DNA of 7,103 nt from Oscillospiraceae bacterium (GTDB lineage: Bacteria; Bacillota; Clostridia; Oscillospirales; Ruminococcaceae): positions 1 through 7,103 of the forward strand of contig CAAFQL010000008.1 in NCBI GenBank assembly GCA_900765125.1, read 5' to 3'. Each line of letters begins with the position of its first letter. Position 1 is the stretch's first letter. The position numbers were made by a program, and so were the translations under genes. Positions 1 to 5,673 of the stretch are shown here, piece after piece. Under the pieces are notes generated by a model that was given only the letters and a program-made list of their open reading frames with translations, was not told the origin of the DNA and did no database searches.

Positions 1-801
1 CGGCTTTCTGAAAAGGGTCTTTTGATTGGTCTTGACCGAGATCCAGATGCAGTGGAAGTTGCCAGTGAAAGACTGAAAGGTCTTTCGGCTAAAGTTTTCC
101 ACTGTAATTATGATGAAATGAAAAGAGTCCTTGATGAGCTTGGAATCACAGGTGTTGACGGTATCCTTATGGATTTAGGAGTTTCTTCACACCAGCTTGA
201 TACAGGTGACAGAGGCTTTTCTTATCATGTGGATGCGCCTCTTGATATGCGAATGAGTCAGACAGGACTTAGTGCAGAGGATATTGTTAATACATGGTCA
301 GAAGCAGCTATCAGTAAAATTTTGTTTGAGTATGGTGAAGAGAAGTTTGCACGAAGTATTGCAAGAAAAATTGTAGAAGCTCGTGAGATCCAACCTATAA
401 AGACGACTTTGCAGCTTGCCGAGCTTGTTAAGAGCGGAGTTCCGCAGAAAGTGCGCAGAGAAAAAAATCCTTGCAAAAAAACATTTCAGGCGATACGAAT
501 TGCTGTAAACGGTGAGTTTGAGCATTTGGAAAGAGGTCTGGAAACAGCGTTTGGCTGCCTGAAGCCCGGTGGGAGATTATCAGTTATAACTTTCCATTCA
601 CTGGAGGATCGTATTGTAAAAAAACAATTCAAAAAATGGTGTACAGGATGTATATGCCCGCCTGATTTTCCCCAGTGTGTATGCGGCAGAGAACCGGAGG
701 GTGAGCTTGTTAATCGTAAGCCTATTGTTGCTGGAGATTCAGAGCTTACTATGAATACTCGCAGCCGCAGTGCTAAGCTAAGGGTGATAGAGAGGAGATA
801 G
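1..801 (+). CDS. rsmH: 16S rRNA (cytosine(1402)-N(4))-methyltransferase RsmH (MraW), 5'-truncated
   Basis: S-adenosylmethionine-dependent methyltransferase that modifies N4 of C1402 in 16S rRNA, in the cytoplasm. The frame is open from base 1, so the start lies outside the window. The TTG at 22 is an internal leucine, not a start. About 266 residues are visible; full-length family members are about 310, so roughly 45 N-terminal residues are missing. Visible hallmarks, numbered from base 1: the AdoMet-binding DRDP at 12-15, LMDLGVSSHQLD at 56-67, the APLDMRM segment near 79-85, TFQAIRIAVN near 161-170 and VITFHSLEDRIVK near 195-207. A C-terminal cysteine cluster (CTGCIC then CVC, about 214-228) is typical of Firmicutes members and may bind metal (inference). 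The first gene of dcw clusters is commonly mraZ or rsmH, which fits this position. The 3' end carries the ribosome binding site of ftsL. Confidence 0.97.
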   Translation, partial: RLSEKGLLIGLDRDPDAVEVASERLKGLSAKVFHCNYDEMKRVLDELGITGVDGILMDLGVSSHQLDTGDRGFSYHVDAPLDMRMSQTGLSAEDIVNTWSEAAISKILFEYGEEKFARSIARKIVEAREIQPIKTTLQLAELVKSGVPQKVRREKNPCKKTFQAIRIAVNGEFEHLERGLETAFGCLKPGGRLSVITFHSLEDRIVKKQFKKWCTGCICPPDFPQCVCGREPEGELVNRKPIVAGDSELTMNTRSRSAKLRVIERR

Positions 802-809
802 TCTGTATT

Positions 810-1289
810 ATGGCTGAGCAGCATAAAGATATAATGGCTGAGACAGCCACTTCAGAGAATACTTCAACTGATAAAATAAAAGATAAAAACTTAAAAAGAA
901 GAATATTTTATATTACACCTCAAAAAAGAGGACAAGCGCTTAAAATTCTTATTGTAAGTGCTTTTGCTCTTGTTTTATTCTTCTTGGTAATAAATAGTTA
1001 TGTCCAGCTAAACGAGGTCTATTCTGATATTTCATCTGCCAGTACGGAGCTTAATGAGCTGAAAAGTGATAATGTTCGTATGCAGACAGAGCTTGAAGGT
1101 CAGGCATCTATAAGAAATATCAAGCAGTATGCCGAGGAAAGACTGGGACTTAAAAAGATGGCACAGTCTCAGATACAGTATATTCAGATTCAAACTGAGG
1201 ATGAGGTAATTGTAGAAGAGCCGGAACAGAATGTATTTCTTAAAATAAAACGATGGTTCGTTGATTTGATAGAATATCTTCGTGGATAG
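810..1289 (+). CDS. ftsL: Cell division protein of the FtsL/DivIC (septum formation initiator) type
   Basis: Predicted 159-residue single-pass membrane protein of the divisome; family members form an FtsL-FtsB/DivIC-type coiled-coil complex that recruits and activates the septal transpeptidase. What is seen: a polar, lysine-rich cytoplasmic N terminus (1-42), one membrane segment (about 44-63, ILIVSAFALVLFFLVI), a heptad-like coiled coil (about 66-100), then the family signature AEERLGLKKMAQSQIQYIQ (108-126). An acidic linker and a basic/aromatic amphipathic tail (FLKIKRWFVDLIEYLRG, 143-159) follow. ATG 810 lies 8 bases after the rsmH stop, with AGAGGAG at 791-797 as ribosome binding site. 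An in-frame ATG at 834 (also followed by GCTGAG) is a less likely alternative. The name ftsL rests on position between rsmH and the PBP; by sequence alone it could equally be called DivIC/FtsB-like. Confidence 0.85.
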   Translation: MAEQHKDIMAETATSENTSTDKIKDKNLKRRIFYITPQKRGQALKILIVSAFALVLFFLVINSYVQLNEVYSDISSASTELNELKSDNVRMQTELEGQASIRNIKQYAEERLGLKKMAQSQIQYIQIQTEDEVIVEEPEQNVFLKIKRWFVDLIEYLRG

Positions 1290-1580
1290 TCGGCATATGA
1301 TGTACAGGGCAAGGGCTTTTGTACAGTTATTATTCGGATGCTATCGGCAGCGCTATTAAATAAAGAAAAGCTGCCGTTAGTATATAAAAAAAGAAAGAGA
1401 TACAAAATCGGGTGTCGAAAAAAGGAATGCAATTCGTATGACTGCGCCTTCATCGGACAGATGAGGCGCACACGGATTGGTTCCGCAAAAAATTAAGCAG
1501 GAAAGGAACCGTTTCCTGTTTAATGAGAATTCCTGTCACATTGACAGTTCAAATAGTATGCAACGCCTTGGGATAGGCTG

Positions 1581-1609
1581 TTGACTTTGTTACAAGGGCG
1601 GGGTATTTT
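1581..1609 (+). promoter_or_regulatory. Candidate sigma-A promoter upstream of the PBP gene
   Basis: TTGACT (1581-1586) and TATTTT (1604-1609) are separated by exactly 17 bases, matching the housekeeping consensus at 5/6 and 4/6 positions. Transcription would begin near 1616, about 75 bases before the GTG start. The weakness is that the spacer is GC-rich and the -10 falls in the loop of the terminator-like hairpin at 1595-1625, so only one of the two readings may be real. Weak to moderate support. Confidence 0.3.
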
Positions 1610-1637
1610 CATGGATTCCCGCCTTATTCTATTTTTA
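1595..1637 (+). terminator. Possible intrinsic terminator or attenuator between ftsL and the PBP gene
   Basis: The core GGCGGG (1597-1602) pairs perfectly with CCCGCC (1618-1623). It extends by G-U and A-U pairs on the outside (1595-1596 with 1624-1625) and one G-U inside, giving a 9-bp GC-rich stem with a 13-base loop. It is followed by ATTCTATTTTT, a T-rich but interrupted tract. The reverse strand has no T run after the stem, so the signal points along the plus strand. It could end the rsmH-ftsL transcript, end a separate RNA from the hairpin-rich gap, or act as an attenuator for the PBP gene. The imperfect T tract and distance from ftsL (about 300 bases) lower confidence. Confidence 0.5.
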
Positions 1638-1680
1638 GAAAGAAAGTTTAAGGTTTTTGGGTGCTGTTGAAATACCGGAA

Positions 1681-1685
1681 AGGAG
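1681..1685 (+). promoter_or_regulatory. Ribosome binding site that fixes the PBP start at GTG 1693
   Basis: AGGAG sits 7 bases before GTG 1693 (AAAGGAG if the two upstream A residues are counted). The upstream in-frame TTG at 1657 has only a weak AAGG directly before it, at an unsuitable distance, and would place this Shine-Dalgarno inside the reading frame. Confidence 0.8.
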
Positions 1686-1692
1686 TGTTATT

Positions 1693-4044
1693 GTGCCAAA
1701 GAATGATAAAAACGGAGCGGTAAAAACAGGTGCTGTAAAAGGAAATCAGCCTACAGCTAAAATGAAATCACATTTGAATATCGGTGTACTTTCTATTATG
1801 ACTTTGATTTGTGGGGCTGTAATAGCTAATCTTTTTAAAGTGTCGATAATGGAACATGGAAAATATGAGAAGCTGGCAAATAACTACCACTTCGATAAGA
1901 TTACTCTTGAGGCTCAGCGTGGAGCAATTTATGATGCTACCGGTACACCTCTTGCATGGAGTGCGACTGTTTACAACGTATATATTGACCCTACGCTTTT
2001 TCGTGAAGAAATGAAAGAAATTGAGGAAGCTAATGAGTCTAAACGTTCAAATGCTCAAAAAAAAGGAGAAACAGCAGATAATCTTATAAATATTGAAAAC
2101 CTTAAAAATTCAATTGCAAACTATCTTGCAAATAAGCTTGATGTAGATGCACAGGAAATCCATGATGCTTATGAGCTTGACGGCAGATATTATTTGATTA
2201 AAACACAGGTGGAAAAGAATGTTGTTGATGAAATAATGGCGTATTTTAGTGAAATGAACCTTATTTCATTTGCCTCTCAGCCTACGACAAAGCGTTATTA
2301 TCCACAAAATGAACTTGCTGCAAGTGTTATTGGCTTTACAAATAGTGACGGTGATGGTCAATATGGTCTTGAATATCAGTATGATTCTTACCTTTCAGGT
2401 GTTGACGGAAGAGTTGTATCAGCACAGGCAGCCAACGGCGAGGAGATGCCGTACCGTTATTCTACTACATATGATGCTGAAGACGGTGATTCCTTGTATT
2501 TGACTATTGATACAACTATTCAGTATTATCTGGAAAAGGCTTTAGGAGAAATGGTCACTGATTTTAATGTTCAGAAAAGAGCAAGCGGAATAATCATGAA
2601 CCCTAAAACCGGTGCGATTTATGCAATGGCTACGTACCCTTCCTTTGACCTTAATAATCCTTCAGAGATCTATGATACTGCAACTGCACAGCAGCTTGCA
2701 CTTTTATCCGGTCAGGAATATACAGAAGCTTATACCACAGCACGTGAGCTTCAGTGGAAAAATAAGGCAGTAGCTGAAATTTACTATCCTGGTTCTGTAT
2801 TTAAAGTAATTACAAGTGCTTCTGCTTTTGAGGAAAAGCTTATTGATATAAAAGCTGATATGTTCAACTGTCCTGGTTACTTTGAGGTAAGCGGGGAAAA
2901 AATCAGATGTTCTAACAGAAGCGGTCATGGTTCTCAGAATTATACAATGGCTCTTACTACTTCATGTAACCCTGCATTTATGCAGATAGGCTTAAGATTG
3001 GGTACAGAGAGATTTTTTCAGTATTTTGAAGGATTTGGACTTTCTGTTAGAACAGGTATAGACCTGCCCGGTGAATCAAACAGTATTCATGTAGATGCAG
3101 GCATGAGCAATGTCGACCTTGCATCATCGTCCTTTGGACAGGTTAATAAAATTACACCTATTCAGATGATCACAGCTTACTCTGCGGCTATAAATGGTGG
3201 TTATCTTGTAACTCCTTATGTTATGGATAAAATAGAGGATGAAGATGGAAACATTGTTCTTGAGAATAATACAAAAATAAGACGTCAGGTCGTGTCAAAG
3301 GAAACATCTGAAATCATGAGACAGCAGCTTGAAGCAGTTGTCGAAAATAATAATGTGAATAATGCCCATATAGATGGATATAGGATAGGCGGCAAGTCTG
3401 GTACATCTGAGAAGTTGGATGAATACAGCGGAGCAAATGAAGAGGGAATGCAGTATGTTGCATCTTACTGCTGTTTTGCGCCAGCAGATGATCCTGAGGT
3501 AATTCTGCTTATAATGGCTGATGAACCTGATAAAAGCATAAACTATTACGGCGGTACGGTTGTTTCTCCTTATGCAAGAAACGTTATGGAAGATGTTTTG
3601 CCATATCTGGGCTTCTATCCGGAGACAACTAATGTTGTTGAATCTAATAACATTACAGTTCCTATGCTTCAGAACAAGACTATTGAAGAGGTAAAGCCTA
3701 CTCTTACAGAGCTTGGTCTTGAATATGAGGTCATCGGAACAGGTACATCTATTATACGTCAGTGTCCTGTAACAGGTTCAAGTATGGAAAAGGGCGGTAT
3801 AGTATTGCTCTATACAGATACCGAAGCAGAGCTTCAGTATGTAGAAGTTCCAAATGTGCTGGAGAAAACAGCTGCGGAGGCTGAGGTCATTCTCAGAAAT
3901 GCAGGACTCAATGTTGTAACTATCGGTGTTTCCGCTGAGAATTCAGAGGCAAGAGTTCAGTTCCAGTCCGATCCTGAAGGTGCACGTGTTGAAAAGGGTA
4001 CGGTGATAAGCCTTACTATGACTATAAATGATCAGACAGGTTAA
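1693..4044 (+). CDS. ftsI: Class B penicillin-binding protein (septal transpeptidase, PBP2B/SpoVD type) with two PASTA domains
   Basis: Peptidoglycan D,D-transpeptidase anchored in the membrane, cross-linking stem peptides at the division septum. The 783-residue product starts at GTG 1693. It has a basic cytoplasmic N terminus and a membrane anchor at about 28-50 (NIGVLSIMTLICGAVIANLF). The pedestal domain begins with the QRGAIYD motif (76-82), and a charged helical stretch follows at about 105-155. The transpeptidase domain spans about 296-640, with SVFK at 368-371 (catalytic Ser368), SCN at 424-426 and KSGT at 568-571. Two PASTA repeats follow (about 652-708 and 715-778), each beginning near a VP motif. 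B. subtilis PBP2B has two PASTA domains and SpoVD one, so the architecture favours the vegetative PBP2B, but the sporulation role cannot be excluded. The symbol denotes the functional family. A terminator candidate follows the stop. Confidence 0.95.
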   Translation: MPKNDKNGAVKTGAVKGNQPTAKMKSHLNIGVLSIMTLICGAVIANLFKVSIMEHGKYEKLANNYHFDKITLEAQRGAIYDATGTPLAWSATVYNVYIDPTLFREEMKEIEEANESKRSNAQKKGETADNLINIENLKNSIANYLANKLDVDAQEIHDAYELDGRYYLIKTQVEKNVVDEIMAYFSEMNLISFASQPTTKRYYPQNELAASVIGFTNSDGDGQYGLEYQYDSYLSGVDGRVVSAQAANGEEMPYRYSTTYDAEDGDSLYLTIDTTIQYYLEKALGEMVTDFNVQKRASGIIMNPKTGAIYAMATYPSFDLNNPSEIYDTATAQQLALLSGQEYTEAYTTARELQWKNKAVAEIYYPGSVFKVITSASAFEEKLIDIKADMFNCPGYFEVSGEKIRCSNRSGHGSQNYTMALTTSCNPAFMQIGLRLGTERFFQYFEGFGLSVRTGIDLPGESNSIHVDAGMSNVDLASSSFGQVNKITPIQMITAYSAAINGGYLVTPYVMDKIEDEDGNIVLENNTKIRRQVVSKETSEIMRQQLEAVVENNNVNNAHIDGYRIGGKSGTSEKLDEYSGANEEGMQYVASYCCFAPADDPEVILLIMADEPDKSINYYGGTVVSPYARNVMEDVLPYLGFYPETTNVVESNNITVPMLQNKTIEEVKPTLTELGLEYEVIGTGTSIIRQCPVTGSSMEKGGIVLLYTDTEAELQYVEVPNVLEKTAAEAEVILRNAGLNVVTIGVSAENSEARVQFQSDPEGARVEKGTVISLTMTINDQTG

Positions 4045-4095
4045 TGATGAGGCATTGCAGAAGCCTGACCTTGTGAAAAGATCAGCAAATGCTTA

Positions 4096-4128
4096 GGGGA
4101 TACTTCTGCGGAGTGTCCCCCTTATTTT
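4096..4128 (+). terminator. Intrinsic terminator after the PBP gene
   Basis: GGGGATACT (4096-4104) pairs with AGTGTCCCC (4112-4120) over 9 bp including one G-U pair, with a 7-base loop. It is followed by CTTATTTT. The stem is GC-rich at its base and a T-rich tract follows only on the plus strand, so it should end transcripts arriving from the PBP gene 50 bases upstream. The T tract is short and interrupted, so read-through into murE is likely to some degree. Confidence 0.7.
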
Positions 4129-4155
4129 GGAAAATATCACGCAGTATATCATAAT
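4127..4155 (+). promoter_or_regulatory. Candidate sigma-A promoter for murE-murF-mraY
   Basis: TTGGAA (4127-4132) and CATAAT (4150-4155) are 17 bases apart and match the -35 and -10 consensus at 4/6 and 5/6 positions. Transcription would begin about 45 bases before the murE start at 4207. It begins inside the T tract of the preceding terminator, a compact terminator-then-promoter layout. An imperfect inverted repeat (CGCAGTAT 4140-4147 with ATGCTGCG 4154-4161, one G-T pair, 6-base centre) overlaps the -10 and could be an operator or chance; no regulator can be named. Confidence 0.45.
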
Positions 4156-4191
4156 GCTGCGGTGAAATAATACGATTGAATACAGCGTATG

Positions 4192-4200
4192 AAAGGCGGT
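4192..4200 (+). promoter_or_regulatory. Ribosome binding site that fixes the murE start at ATG 4207
   Basis: AAAGGCGGT differs from the ideal AAAGGAGGT at one base and lies 6 bases before ATG 4207. The upstream in-frame ATG at 4189 has no purine-rich site before it, and using it would put this site inside the coding region. Confidence 0.75.
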
Positions 4201-4206
4201 ATCACC

Positions 4207-5649
4207 ATGCGGTTATATGAATTGCTTGAAGGCAAAGTACGTACAGAACTTGAAAATTTGGAGATCACAGGGATTACTGATGATTCCCGTAAGGTTCAAG
4301 AGGGTTCTCTCTTTATTTGTGTAAAGGGCGGAAGCTTTGACGGACATAACGTTGCTGCGGAGATGATCCAAAAGGGTGCAGCAGCTGTTGTTGCCGAAAG
4401 AGATCTGGGTCTTGGTGAAAGGCAGATCATTGTAGAAAATTCTCGTTCATTTTACGGAGAATTGTGTGCAGCGTGGTTTGGTCATCCGGAGAAAAAGCTG
4501 CGATTTATTGGTGTAACAGGTACAAACGGAAAGACTACCATTACAAATGTTATAAAAAAGCTGCTTACAGAAAACGGTCACAAGGTCGGACTTATAGGAA
4601 CTATACAAAATGAGATCGGCAACCGAATTATTCATACAGAAAATACCACCCCTATGGTATATGATCTTATGAAGCTCTATGCTGAAATGGCAGATGAGGG
4701 CTGTGATTATGTTGTAATGGAGGTTTCTTCATTTGGACTTGTACAGTATCGCATAGGACCTACTCACTTTGAAACTGCTGTATTCACAAATCTTACTCAG
4801 GATCATCTTGACTATCATGGTAACATGGAAAATTATTATCAGGCTAAGCGTATGCTTTTTGATAAGTGCGATTATGCTGTTGTAAATATAGATGATGAAT
4901 ACGGAAAAAGGCTTTTTGAGGAAATATCCTGCGAAAAGTCCTCGTACAGCTGCTGCGGTCGTGGTGACTTTTATGCAGATGCAATAAAACTTCGTGCAAA
5001 CGGCACAAGCTTCTGGCTGTGCTGCGGTGAAAAATCTTATCAGCTGAATCTTCTTATGACTGGAATGTTCAATGTTGCAAATGTTACAGCTTCTGTAGCA
5101 GCCTGTCTGAGAGCAGGTATCAGCATTGAAGAAATGATAGCAGTTCTTGAAAAGTATACTGGTGTGAGAGGACGTTGTGAAATAATCCCTACAGGAAAAA
5201 ATTTCACAGTAATATGCGATTATGCTCATACGCCTGATGCTCTGGAAAACATTCTTTCAAGTGTAAAGGAATATACATCAGGCAAACTTATGTGTCTGTT
5301 TGGATGCGGAGGAAATCGTGATCGAACAAAGAGACCTAAAATGGCAGCAGCAGCAGCAAAATATGCAGATTTTTTAATTGTTACCTCGGATAATCCACGT
5401 GATGAAGATCCGGAGGCGATTATTGCAGAGATCCTTACGGGTCTTGAAGGTACAGATGTGCCTTATGAAGTTGTTGTCGAAAGAAAAGCAGCTATTCTCA
5501 GAGGAATGCAGCTTGCACAAAATGGAGACGTTCTGGTGCTTGCGGGCAAGGGTCATGAAGATTATCAGATACTTGCAGGCGGAAAACACATTCATATGGA
5601 TGAACGTGAAATTGTAAAGGAATGTCTTACGCTGATAGACAGCGAATAA
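4207..5649 (+). CDS. murE: UDP-N-acetylmuramoyl-L-alanyl-D-glutamate--2,6-diaminopimelate ligase (MurE)
   Basis: Cytoplasmic ATP-dependent ligase adding the third residue to UDP-MurNAc-L-Ala-D-Glu. The start at 4207 gives 480 residues, a normal length, beginning MRLYELLEG like other MurE proteins. In order: N-terminal substrate domain with DDSRKV and GGSFDGH; ATP loop GTNGKTT (105-111); NTTP (146-149) for nucleotide-substrate binding; the lysine in YQAKRMLF (Lys214) expected to be carbamylated; DYAHTPD (338-344); FGCGGNRDRTKRP (365-377); DNPRDEDP (395-402); and KGHEDYQ (448-454). The DNPR motif is the established marker of meso-diaminopimelate rather than L-lysine specificity, so the wall is predicted to contain meso-DAP. 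It sits 24 bases ahead of murF, the next enzyme of the pathway. Confidence 0.97.
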   Translation: MRLYELLEGKVRTELENLEITGITDDSRKVQEGSLFICVKGGSFDGHNVAAEMIQKGAAAVVAERDLGLGERQIIVENSRSFYGELCAAWFGHPEKKLRFIGVTGTNGKTTITNVIKKLLTENGHKVGLIGTIQNEIGNRIIHTENTTPMVYDLMKLYAEMADEGCDYVVMEVSSFGLVQYRIGPTHFETAVFTNLTQDHLDYHGNMENYYQAKRMLFDKCDYAVVNIDDEYGKRLFEEISCEKSSYSCCGRGDFYADAIKLRANGTSFWLCCGEKSYQLNLLMTGMFNVANVTASVAACLRAGISIEEMIAVLEKYTGVRGRCEIIPTGKNFTVICDYAHTPDALENILSSVKEYTSGKLMCLFGCGGNRDRTKRPKMAAAAAKYADFLIVTSDNPRDEDPEAIIAEILTGLEGTDVPYEVVVERKAAILRGMQLAQNGDVLVLAGKGHEDYQILAGGKHIHMDEREIVKECLTLIDSE

Positions 5650-5673
5650 TATAGTTAGGGGTAAACGTATACG

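Larger units (their letters stand above)
1290..1692 (+). other. 403-base gene-free gap with tandem hairpins; candidate structured RNA or PBP leader
   Basis: No convincing protein gene lies here, although ftsL and the PBP gene are usually close together in dcw clusters. The plus strand shows seven consecutive inverted repeats. H1 1301-1325: TGTACA arms plus inner GGGC/GCTT, one bulge, loop AAGG. H2 1341-1380: CTATCGGCAGC with GCTGCCGTTAG, one mismatch, 18-nt loop. H3 1443-1470: 11 bp with one bulged T, loop GGACA. H4 1498-1518: CAGGAAA/TTTCCTG, loop GGAACCG; this loop can also pair with GGTTCC at 1479-1484. H5 1533-1547: CTGTCA/TGACAG, loop CAT. H6 1561-1583: CAACGCCT with AGGCTGTTG, one bulge. 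H7 1594-1625: the terminator-like hairpin. H3 to H7 lie nearly end to end. I do not recognise a known riboswitch or RNA family. The structures are read by eye with no energy calculation, so existence of the repeats is sure and RNA function is inference. Confidence 0.55.

Noticed and set aside
1297..1359. 20-codon frame starting ATGATG just after ftsL.
   Set aside because: No clear ribosome binding site, and its sequence is explained by the H1 and H2 inverted repeats.
1190..1471. Minus-strand frame of 93 codons spanning the ftsL end and the gap.
   Set aside because: Half of it is antisense to ftsL and the rest follows hairpin arms; composition is not protein-like and no start signal is seen.
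1474..1486. GGATTGGTTCCGC resembles the T-box consensus (GGGTGGTACCGCG).
   Set aside because: The invariant ACC is replaced by TCC, no Stem I or specifier loop could be recognised, and the downstream genes are not amino-acid related. An Infernal search with the T-box model would settle it.
1541..1546. Perfect -35 box TTGACA.
   Set aside because: No -10-like hexamer lies 16-18 bases downstream; the nearest (TATGCA at 1557) is only 10 bases away. The sequence is explained by the H5 stem.
1523..1576. 17-codon frame MRIPVTLT... in the gap.
   Set aside because: No ribosome binding site at a proper distance and it runs through two hairpins; too short to support as a gene.
1657..1692. TTG start giving a 12-residue longer PBP.
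   Set aside because: No suitable ribosome binding site precedes it, while GTG 1693 has AGGAG at 7 bases; the extra residues look like untranslated leader.
4189..4206. Upstream ATG for murE (MKGGIT extension).
   Set aside because: The extension itself encodes the AAAGGCGGT ribosome binding site for ATG 4207, and nothing purine-rich lies before 4189.
4729..5229. Long open frame on the minus strand inside murE (166 codons), and similar minus-strand frames elsewhere.
   Set aside because: They lie opposite well-identified genes, encode low-complexity Cys/Ile/Tyr-rich sequence, and have no ribosome binding sites or recognisable motifs.
5666..5673. Perfect palindrome CGTATACG directly before the murF ATG.
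   Set aside because: Eight-base palindromes occur by chance and it has no loop to form a hairpin; no evidence of regulation.
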